Origin: Nitrospiraceae bacterium | GTDB taxonomy: Bacteria; Nitrospirota; Nitrospiria; Nitrospirales; UBA8639 | Direction of reading: 5' to 3' | Assembly (NCBI GenBank): GCA_003523945.1 | Contig: DOFS01000484.1 | Location: 1-11,832, forward strand | Length of the DNA stretch: 11,832 bases | Shown: positions 6,793-11,832 of the stretch, piece by piece | Position numbering within the stretch: position 1 is the first letter of the stretch | How the letters are laid out: the number at the start of each line of letters is the position of its first letter | Made by a program: the position numbers and the translations under genes | The notes under the pieces: model-generated | What the model was told of the DNA's origin: nothing | Databases searched by the model: none | The model's input: only the letters and a program-made list of their open reading frames with translations

Positions 6793-6821
6793 TTGACATC
6801 CCGCTTCATCAGAAGTACCAT
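6793..6821 (+). promoter_or_regulatory. promoter of the Phd/YefM-RelE operon
   Basis: TTGACA (6793-6798) is a perfect -35 box. After exactly 17 bases comes TACCAT (6816-6821), a 4/6 match to TATAAT. It is 50 bases upstream of the antitoxin start, and its -10 box overlaps the first unit of the GTAC array, where bound antitoxin would block RNA polymerase. Confidence 0.65.
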
Positions 6822-6841
6822 TTGTACATTTCGTACAATAC
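6815..6841. promoter_or_regulatory. operator-like array of GTAC units at 9-bp pitch
   Basis: Three units in a row, GTACCATTT, GTACATTTC and GTACAATAC, begin at 6815, 6824 and 6833, exactly 9 bases apart. The last two also form a perfect inverted repeat, TTGTAC-atttc-GTACAA (6822-6838). Phd/YefM antitoxins repress their own operons by binding short palindromes at the promoter, and this site overlaps the -10 box and the likely transcription start. It is therefore the probable autoregulatory operator, with cooperative occupancy suggested by the regular spacing. The binding protein is inferred. Confidence 0.6.
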
Positions 6842-6870
6842 GTTTATTCGAGTGGAAAATGAGGTAGTTG

Positions 6871-7125
6871 ATGGCACATTTACCATCCAGCAAAGCACGA
6901 CAAGGATTTGCGGATACGATCAATCGTGTGGCCTACGGCAACGAGCGCGTGGTATTGCGTCGGCGCGGGAAGGAAGTCGCAGCCGTCGTCCCGATTGCTG
7001 ACCTGCGATTGTTGGAAGAGTTGGAAGATCGAATGGACCTCATCGATGCCAGAGCAGCATTGGTTGAAACCAAGAAGAATGGCGCGAAGTCCCTTGATGG
7101 GATTCTGAAGGAACTGGGGCTCTAA
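6871..7125 (+). CDS. Phd/YefM-family antitoxin
   Basis: An 84-residue protein. The N-terminal half (SSKARQGFADTINRVAYGNERV, then VLRRRGKEVAAVVPIADLR) is a standard Phd/YefM DNA-binding fold: S-x-A-R-x-x-x-x-x-x-x-x-V, a turn, then the strand pair V-x-L-x-R-x-G-K-x-V-A-A-V-V-P. The C-terminal half (LEELEDRMDLIDARAALVET to the end) is the acidic, helix-prone tail that wraps around the toxin. ATG at 6871 is chosen over a TTG at 6868 because GAGG at 6861-6864 is 6 bases upstream. The toxin gene follows after 9 bases. No damage is visible. It would neutralise the RelE-like toxin and repress the operon through the GTAC array. Confidence 0.9.
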   Translation: MAHLPSSKARQGFADTINRVAYGNERVVLRRRGKEVAAVVPIADLRLLEELEDRMDLIDARAALVETKKNGAKSLDGILKELGL

Positions 7126-7134
7126 CTCCTTCCG

Positions 7135-7395
7135 ATGGCCTATTCGATTCTTCTCGCCCCTCCTGCGGAAAGGCAGCTCAAGGCCTTTTCTCAAGCTGTT
7201 CAAAAGCGCCTGGTTAAACGACTCAAGAGGTTGCAAGCTAATCCGCGCCCCCAGGGTGTGAAGAAACTGGTTGGTGGGGGTGATCTGTATCGTGTTCGAG
7301 AGGGAGACTATCGCATCATTTATACCATCCGTGATAAGGCGCTCATTGTCCTTGTACTCAAGTTTGGCGACCGAAAAGAAGTCTACCGTTCTTGA
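7135..7395 (+). CDS. RelE/ParE-family toxin (probable mRNA interferase)
   Basis: An 86-residue basic protein beginning MAYSILLAPPAERQLK. It shows the RelE pattern: a first strand, a Lys/Arg-rich helix pair (VQKRLVKRLKRLQANP), P-x-G-V-K-K-L at 39-45, LYRVREGDYRIIYTI at 51-65 and the C-terminal strand LVLKFGDRKEVYR. The Arg and Tyr residues in RVREGDYR and the terminal R-K-E-V-Y-R are where RelE toxins keep their mRNA-cleaving groups, so the protein is probably active: ribosome-dependent cleavage of mRNA. It is the second gene of the operon, 9 bases after the antitoxin stop, with no strong ribosome-binding site of its own, which fits lower toxin than antitoxin output. Its stop (7393-7395) overlaps the ATG of the next frame. 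ParE-like gyrase poisoning is less likely for this sequence type. Confidence 0.9.
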   Translation: MAYSILLAPPAERQLKAFSQAVQKRLVKRLKRLQANPRPQGVKKLVGGGDLYRVREGDYRIIYTIRDKALIVLVLKFGDRKEVYRS

Positions 7396-7799
7396 TGTGT
7401 GATCTTTATTTAGGAGGAGTTAGGTGGTTACGGCAGGTGCCCAGGGGCGGGGACTTGCGGGTGGTGCGGAAAAGTAAATTTTCTCTTCCATTCACTCAGG
7501 CTAAAAAGAGTTACAAGGTGGACGTGAAGGATAGCAAGATCGAGCAAACGCTTGAAGTGCCGTCGAGCTTCACCGATGCAGTGGATGGAAATTTTATTGA
7601 CAGTGCGCAGGCGATCACAGAAGGGAAAAAGAAAGGGCTCAAGGGGAAGAATCGAGCGATGATGACCCTCCTCGTCATGCTTCAAGGCACCAAAAGCCAG
7701 GACGCCTATTGGAATATCGTCAGTGACCACGCGGATGGCAGAAGCACGCTCATCAACGCCAAAACCGGGAAGATCTTCAGACACCAGCCACTCAAGTAG
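7395..7799 (+). CDS. PepSY-like small protein, N-terminus uncertain
   Basis: The open frame has up to 134 residues. From about residue 28 it looks protein-like: SKFSLPFTQAKKSYKVDVKD, then FTDAVDGNFIDSAQAITEGK, and DAYWNIVSDHADGRSTLINA followed by KTGKIFRHQPLK. The end (Y-x-V-x-x-D-x-x-G-x-x-x-x-x-x-A-x-T-G-K-I) recalls PepSY domains, which are small and usually exported, often inhibitory modules; the match is by eye. The first 27 residues (WLRQVPRGGDLRVVRK) do not resemble a coding start and carry no signal peptide. ATG at 7395 overlaps the toxin stop, whereas a stronger GGAGGAG lies at 7413-7419 with a GTG at 7424 in a different frame that soon hits TAA. The 5' end may have been replaced or frameshifted when the TA module landed. 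A paralogue ends at position 38. Confidence 0.5.
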   Translation: MCDLYLGGVRWLRQVPRGGDLRVVRKSKFSLPFTQAKKSYKVDVKDSKIEQTLEVPSSFTDAVDGNFIDSAQAITEGKKKGLKGKNRAMMTLLVMLQGTKSQDAYWNIVSDHADGRSTLINAKTGKIFRHQPLK

Positions 7800-8430
7800 A
7801 TGGAACGAAAGAATTTGGGATCGAGCCTCGCTTTTTTCTCATCGTGAATCTACCCGTGCATTGATTTCTGATTATTTTCATCGTGAACAAATCCTAATTT
7901 CGATATCCCGAGATGCCCCATTGGGTCTCAAGAATTCGAGGGTAGTTCGTGATTTAAAATTGATTAGTCGTGAAAAGCCTTTATTTCATTGTGGACAATT
8001 TTTTGCTGTCGAAATTTCCCGTCATTGCTATTTAATTTTCAAGGGTAACTCTCCCTTATTCTAAAGGTTGAGGGGCATTTTCTGTTTGGTTAGCTGATCA
8101 TGAGTGGAAAATAATTGAACCCTGTGTTCTTTCTCCTTGACTTAGTTCATTGGTTGAAGAAAAATTGTTAGATTGTACGGCAGCTTGCATTGGGTTGCGG
8201 GCAGGAGTAGGGAGTGAAGGTATCAACTTCAGACCTCGCCTGCTGAATTCGCTTTGGCCATTTACTTTGGATGACCGATAGCCATCTCTTCAAAAAATAA
8301 CATATTGCAGAAGGACGGTAATTTGCACCCTGTGTGACGCTAATAAAAAAGCGAAACCTCGCATCTTATCAAATTCGAAATAATCATTGTTGTGTGTACT
8401 AATAAAATTAGACAATGAGGAGGAAGAGTT
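7800..8430. other. AT-rich gap, possible decayed coding sequence
   Basis: No gene with an acceptable start. One plus-strand frame stays open to 8064 (DYFHREQILISIS, VVRDLKLISREK, FHCGQFFAVEIS, stop), and within it TCGTGA recurs at 7842, 7881, 7947 and 7968, always in the same frame (reading H-R-E, H-R-E, V-R-D, S-R-E). This could be the remnant of a gene or coincidence. From 8065 to 8400 nothing coding is seen. A short GCGA-aacc-TCGC stem lies near 8352-8363. The promoter of the wHTH-HEPN operon must be in the last 150 bases, but no clear -35/-10 pair could be picked. Confidence 0.4.
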
Positions 8431-9168
8431 ATGGCTGAAGAAAAATTCAAGCTGCCGCGCTCATCTTATGAGGAAATATGCAAAATCATTAAAGCATATG
8501 GACGGCTACAGCAGGCTGCTTCGCTTGATGAGGTTGCCAAGCTTTGTGCTCTTAATAAAACTGGCATTAGTGCAAATAATGCATTCCTTTCCAACGTAGA
8601 ATTGATTGAGGGAGGTAAGGCAAAATCGGCAACATTAATTGGGCGTGAACTAGCGAAAGCCCTTGAGCACGAGCTTCCTGATCTAATTCAAGAGAATTGG
8701 GCAAAAGTAGTAAATGGCAATGATTTCCTGGGAAAAATGGCCGTCGCAGTGAAAATAAGGGGAAAAATGGAGAGTTCTGCACTGGAATCACACATCGCTT
8801 ACTCTGCTGGAGAAGCGAAATCTGGAGCAGTCATGACTGGGGCGCGTGCTGTGATTGATATGTTGCGTGCAGCAGGTGTTGTCCGGGAACATGATGGACA
8901 ACTTGTTGCATATGAGTCTGTTATCCATTCAGAGGGGGCTCGCCCGAATTCCTCGAATACGCCCACACCACCGATAAGCATTCCAGTATCCCAGATTTTT
9001 GCCCCACCTCCCGTCGCTAAGACAGGTGGGGCATCACTTCATATTGAACTTCGTATCGATGCCAAGCCAAATGAATTGGATGGATTGGGTGAGAAGATAC
9101 AAAACCTACTTCGAGAAATTAATAGTCCAGACCAAGTAGCTGACAATGGCACTACAAATGATTCATAG
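8431..9168 (+). CDS. winged-helix protein, DUF5343-like, first gene of a HEPN operon
   Basis: A 245-residue soluble protein. Residues 12-80 (SYEEICKIIKAYGRL, SLDEVAKLCALNKTGISANN, AFLSNVELIEGG, TLIGRELAKALEHE) form a textbook winged helix-turn-helix. Residues 95-160 (FLGKMAVAVKIRGKM, ESHIAYSAGEAKSGAV, TGARAVIDMLRAAGVVREHD) look like a second helical/winged module, an arrangement I associate with DUF5343 proteins. A Pro/Ser/Thr-rich linker (about 165-200, NTPTPPISIPVSQIFAPPP) leads to a small C-terminal domain (SLHIELRIDAKPNELDGLGE then a helix) that may mediate oligomerisation. The start is firm: GGAGG at 8419-8423 is 7 bases before the ATG. The HEPN gene follows after 18 bases. It could bind DNA or act as regulator or sensor of the HEPN partner; this is inferred from context. 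Confidence 0.75.
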   Translation: MAEEKFKLPRSSYEEICKIIKAYGRLQQAASLDEVAKLCALNKTGISANNAFLSNVELIEGGKAKSATLIGRELAKALEHELPDLIQENWAKVVNGNDFLGKMAVAVKIRGKMESSALESHIAYSAGEAKSGAVMTGARAVIDMLRAAGVVREHDGQLVAYESVIHSEGARPNSSNTPTPPISIPVSQIFAPPPVAKTGGASLHIELRIDAKPNELDGLGEKIQNLLREINSPDQVADNGTTNDS

Positions 9169-9186
9169 GGCAGGAGCGCCATATCC

Positions 9187-10149
9187 ATGGCATATGACAT
9201 CTACCAAACAACCGCTGAGAATGTGATCGCGGCGACGGACGCAGCACTACAGATACCAGAGGGTGTCGACGAGAGGCTCGTGTCTGCTTTTATAGATACG
9301 ACTCCCACTTATGCTCGAGACGCTCTTCAAATGGCAAGAGAACTCTCCCTGTTAAGAGAGCCGCAACCTGGTCAATTTGTGTCTGATGCAAAGTGCGGGC
9401 TATATCTTTGCACAGCGGTGCGGGAAAGTAAGGCTGCCATCCTTCGATACGTCCTTGAGCAATATGAGCCGTATCGTACATTTAAAGCCCGCCTTGAACT
9501 TACGGGTGTGGTTGGGGAGGCTGCTAATCAGACGCGAGCCTTACACAGTATAAGTGCACACCGCCAGGTAATCAGTAACACATTTACCGACTTAGGAACC
9601 TATGCTCAGTCGCTGGTTTCCGAGGGGGGTGGGTTGTATCGTCCTCGTCAGGATGACCCAAAAGTGTATCTGGAAATTCTGGATAGGGTTATTCAAGACC
9701 GAGAGACAGCAGCACTTGAGGTTAGGAGACGTCTGGGAGAAGAAGCTGCAAGTTGGATTGATGGTCCCAACGTTCTGGAGAACTTAGTCTCGGCATATCA
9801 GCGGGCAGCTGTTGCGGAAAACGACCCTCGGGCTCCAATAGTTTATGCTGGAAACGCCGTTGAATCTTTTTTGTCGCAGCTGGCTGCTAAACATACTGTT
9901 AATGTTCAGTATGCACACGGGATTAATGCGAAAGCAGATGCATTAGCAAGTGCCAATCACTTATTATCCAAGCACAAATTTATGGTTAAGTACCTCGGAC
10001 ATGTGCGGAATGCTGCTGATCATGGTGTTGACTCAGAGATTGGTACACAGTGGGAAATTTCACAGAAAACTGCCGTTGAATACGTTTACGTTGCTCAGAG
10101 CGTGATATCTGCCATTGTTAAAAAAGATAAAGGAATATATGTTGTTTAG
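9187..10149 (+). CDS. HEPN-domain protein (putative RNase), partner of the winged-helix protein
   Basis: A 320-residue protein. The C-terminal part (about 195-315) has HEPN features: a first helix (ENLVSAYQRAAVAEND), a second with PIVYAGNAVESFLSQLAAKH including Glu226, and KYLGHVRNAADHGVD, where RNAADH (274-279) fits the R-N-x3-H motif of HEPN ribonucleases, followed by a long last helix (SQKTAVEYVYVAQSVISAIV). Many HEPN proteins cut RNA in defence or toxin systems; the intact motif argues for activity. The N-terminal part (DERLVSAFIDTTPTYARDAL, MARELSLLREPQPGQF) resembles a winged helix, followed by a helical module (ARLELTGVVGEAANQTRALH) that recalls the layout of the upstream protein. AGGAG at 9172-9176 is 10 bases before the ATG. 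No known defence family could be named. Tight pairing makes joint action probable, with the upstream protein as sensor or restraint. Confidence 0.75.
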   Translation: MAYDIYQTTAENVIAATDAALQIPEGVDERLVSAFIDTTPTYARDALQMARELSLLREPQPGQFVSDAKCGLYLCTAVRESKAAILRYVLEQYEPYRTFKARLELTGVVGEAANQTRALHSISAHRQVISNTFTDLGTYAQSLVSEGGGLYRPRQDDPKVYLEILDRVIQDRETAALEVRRRLGEEAASWIDGPNVLENLVSAYQRAAVAENDPRAPIVYAGNAVESFLSQLAAKHTVNVQYAHGINAKADALASANHLLSKHKFMVKYLGHVRNAADHGVDSEIGTQWEISQKTAVEYVYVAQSVISAIVKKDKGIYVV

Positions 10150-10347
10150 CTGCCCTCAAGAAAAGTAATAAGTAGGACGCTCCTATAGCAGAATAATTGG
10201 GCAAGAACATTCTTATGTGCGTTGCCTTGGTCGCAGTTCCTCGTGATTCCCGAACATCCCTCATTTAAGGGACTAGGCTTCCTCCCCCCTGAATCTCCCT
10301 TTCTCTAAATGCACTTCATTGGAGAATTGAAGAAATGGGGTTATACG

Positions 10348-11832
10348 TTAACTCCGCGCCAACCAACCGCGACGCCTGGCCCATTTTTCAAGTTCGACTG
10401 CAAAAAACACGATGGTTGAAAGAATGAGGCAGAGACTTAATTGGTTCAGGGTTAAGGGTATGGTATGGAAGATGGGGTTGAGGAAGGGCATGTAGATCGT
10501 GGCCATCTGAAGGGCAAACGTGAGGAGGACAGCTCCAAATAACCAGAGATTGGTCAACGGTCCCCGCTGAAGAAATGATTCCTGTTCCGCACGAATCGCC
10601 AACACATGGCCCATTTGGGAGAGGGTGAGGACGGTAAACACCATGGTTTGCCATTCTCCCTGATCGGCCTCGTAGGCCCACATTTCAGTAGCCAGCGACA
10701 CACCACCCATGAGTAGTCCTACCCACAAGATATGTTGCCAGAGACCGCCGGCAAAGATGCTTTCATTCGGTGGGCGGGGCGGGCGTTCCATGATGTTTCG
10801 TTCTTCGGGTTCCATGGCGAGGGCGAGGCCGGGCAGGCCGTCGGTGACGAGATTGATCCATAATATCTGAATCGGAAGCAGGGGAATCGGCAGCCCGAAT
10901 AACGGCGCCAGGAAAATTGTCCAAATTTCTCCGGAATTGCTTGTCATCGTATATTTCACGAATTTGCGGATGTTGTCATAGATCCGGCGTCCGTCCCGGA
11001 CGGCGGTGACAATGGTCGCAAAGTTATCATCCAACAGAATCATGTCGGAGGCTTCCCGGGCCACGTCTGTGCCGGTTCGCCCCATCGCGATGCCGATGTT
11101 GGCCTGGTTCAAGGCGGGGGCGTCATTCACCCCGTCGCCAGTCATCGCGACGAACTCTCCCCTCGTTTGCAAAGCTTTGACGATGGCAATTTTTTGCGCG
11201 GGAGTGATGCGGGCATAGACGCGGGTGTGCTCAACAAGTTGCCCCAGCTCTTCGGGGGAACGGTGTTCCAACTCCTGGCCGGTCAACACCGTGGTCTCCT
11301 TATTGATGATGCCGACCCGTGAGGCAATGGCCTTGGCGGTGCCTGGATGATCGCCGGTGATCATGACGGGTTTGATGCCCGCCGATCGACAGAGGGCGAC
11401 CGCCTGCGCGGCTTCTTCCCGTGGAGGATCCATCATGCCGGCAAATCCCAGAAAAGTAAGCTGGCGTTCGACGACCGAAGGAGTTATTTCCGAAGGAGCT
11501 TGGTCCCAGTGGCGATAGGCCACTGCCAAGACCCTTAACCCTTCATTGGCCATGTGTTCGGCCTGCTCCAACAGTCTGTCTGTTGCCAGGGATTCAGGGC
11601 CAGGGTCGGTCTGTGTGAGCATGGATTCGCACAGAGGCAGAAGTTTTTCCGGCGATCCTTTGGTGAAGGAGAGGACTCCCTCTGGCGTGCGATGCAGGGT
11701 CGTCATGCATTGGCGGTCGGAGTCGAAGGGGAGTTCTTGTATGCGTGGGTTCGTGGCCTCCAATGTGTCTTTGTCGTACCCGGCCTGGCTGGCTGCCAGA
11801 TATAAGGCTATTTCCGTGGGATCACCCAATGT
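10348..11832 (-). CDS. P-type cation-transporting ATPase, type II (Ca2+-like), partial at window edge (copy 3)
   Basis: The last 494 or so codons of a P2-type ATPase; the start and the DKTGT phosphorylation site lie beyond the right edge. In order: GDPTEIAL and SFTKGSPEKLL of the nucleotide domain; GFAGMMDPPREE, MITGDHPGTAKAIA and MTGDGVNDAPALNQAN of the P domain; SNSGEIWTIFLAPLFGLP (M5) and ILWINLVTDGLPGLALAMEP (M6); then four more membrane helices to the stop at 10348-10350. The M5 Glu (S-N-S-G-E) and M6 N-x-x-T-D match the Ca2+-binding side chains of SERCA/PMR1-type pumps, so Ca2+ (or Mn2+) export coupled to ATP hydrolysis in the inner membrane is likely, though some members move other cations. 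No lesion is seen in this part. It converges on the HEPN operon with about 200 bases between. Two dead partial copies of its 3' end lie at 1730-2709 and 5116-5520. Confidence 0.9.
   Translation of the reverse strand, partial: TLGDPTEIALYLAASQAGYDKDTLEATNPRIQELPFDSDRQCMTTLHRTPEGVLSFTKGSPEKLLPLCESMLTQTDPGPESLATDRLLEQAEHMANEGLRVLAVAYRHWDQAPSEITPSVVERQLTFLGFAGMMDPPREEAAQAVALCRSAGIKPVMITGDHPGTAKAIASRVGIINKETTVLTGQELEHRSPEELGQLVEHTRVYARITPAQKIAIVKALQTRGEFVAMTGDGVNDAPALNQANIGIAMGRTGTDVAREASDMILLDDNFATIVTAVRDGRRIYDNIRKFVKYTMTSNSGEIWTIFLAPLFGLPIPLLPIQILWINLVTDGLPGLALAMEPEERNIMERPPRPPNESIFAGGLWQHILWVGLLMGGVSLATEMWAYEADQGEWQTMVFTVLTLSQMGHVLAIRAEQESFLQRGPLTNLWLFGAVLLTFALQMATIYMPFLNPIFHTIPLTLNQLSLCLILSTIVFFAVELEKWARRRGWLARS

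Noticed and set aside
10173..10185. TAGGA-cgc-TCCTA hairpin after the HEPN gene as a terminator
   Set aside because: The stem is only 5 bp and no T-run follows on either strand, so intrinsic termination is not supported.
1..11832. CRISPR array, tRNA, rRNA, IS transposase or integrase
   Set aside because: No regularly spaced direct repeats of CRISPR size, no cloverleaf or rRNA-like segments and no transposase or integrase motifs were seen in any frame; the 9-bp GTAC array is far too short for CRISPR.

Overview
The window looks like an accessory, recombination-prone stretch of a Gram-negative bacterial chromosome. Protein style (a SERCA/PMR1-like cation ATPase, several toxin-antitoxin families, a DUF433/DUF5615 pair) would suit a Nitrospirota (Nitrospira-like) bacterium, but this is an impression from protein flavour only and is not secure. 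Base composition is patchy: the ATPase copies are GC-richer, while the cargo genes (for example the HELLH protein at 638-1456 and the stretch around 7800-8430) are clearly AT-richer, as expected for acquired DNA.

Layout, left to right: (1) the last 11 codons of a gene whose paralogue is at 7395-7799; (2) a small DUF2283 protein (143-346); (3) a lone HELLH zinc-metallopeptidase-like protein (638-1456), possibly coupled to a 26-codon leader ORF; (4) a decayed minus-strand tail of a P-type ATPase (1730-about 2709); (5) a 760-bp stretch without a convincing gene but with two tandem triloop hairpins; (6) a two-gene operon of a Ser-Asp-His alpha/beta hydrolase and an unknown helical partner joined by an ATGA overlap (3468-5071); (7) a second, shorter ATPase tail fragment (5116-about 5520, minus); (8) a graveyard of minus-strand toxin-antitoxin genes: a HigA-like antitoxin with several lesions, a DUF5615 PIN-like toxin with an early stop, and a DUF433 antitoxin with a frameshift and a stop; (9) an apparently intact plus-strand Phd/YefM-RelE module with an operator-like array of GTAC repeats at 9-bp pitch; (10) a small PepSY-like protein gene, paralogue of the fragment at the left edge; (11) a 630-bp gap; (12) a two-gene operon of a winged-helix (DUF5343-like) protein and a protein ending in a HEPN-type domain with an RNAADH (R-N-x3-H) motif; (13) the long, open copy of the P-type ATPase, running off the right edge.

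How it fits together: three copies of the ATPase 3' end occur on the minus strand, and each is met head-on by plus-strand cargo: the HELLH gene, the hydrolase operon, and the wHTH-HEPN operon. Two of these slots also begin with the same PepSY-like gene, so the arrangement PepSY-like gene / variable cargo / converging ATPase tail occurs twice. The simplest reading is an insertion hotspot next to the ATPase gene in which flanking DNA was duplicated as cargo came in, leaving broken ATPase tails behind. The cargo is of the kind found in defence and stabilisation islands. The best candidate for an undescribed system is the wHTH-HEPN pair at 8431-10149; the hydrolase pair at 3468-5071 is second.
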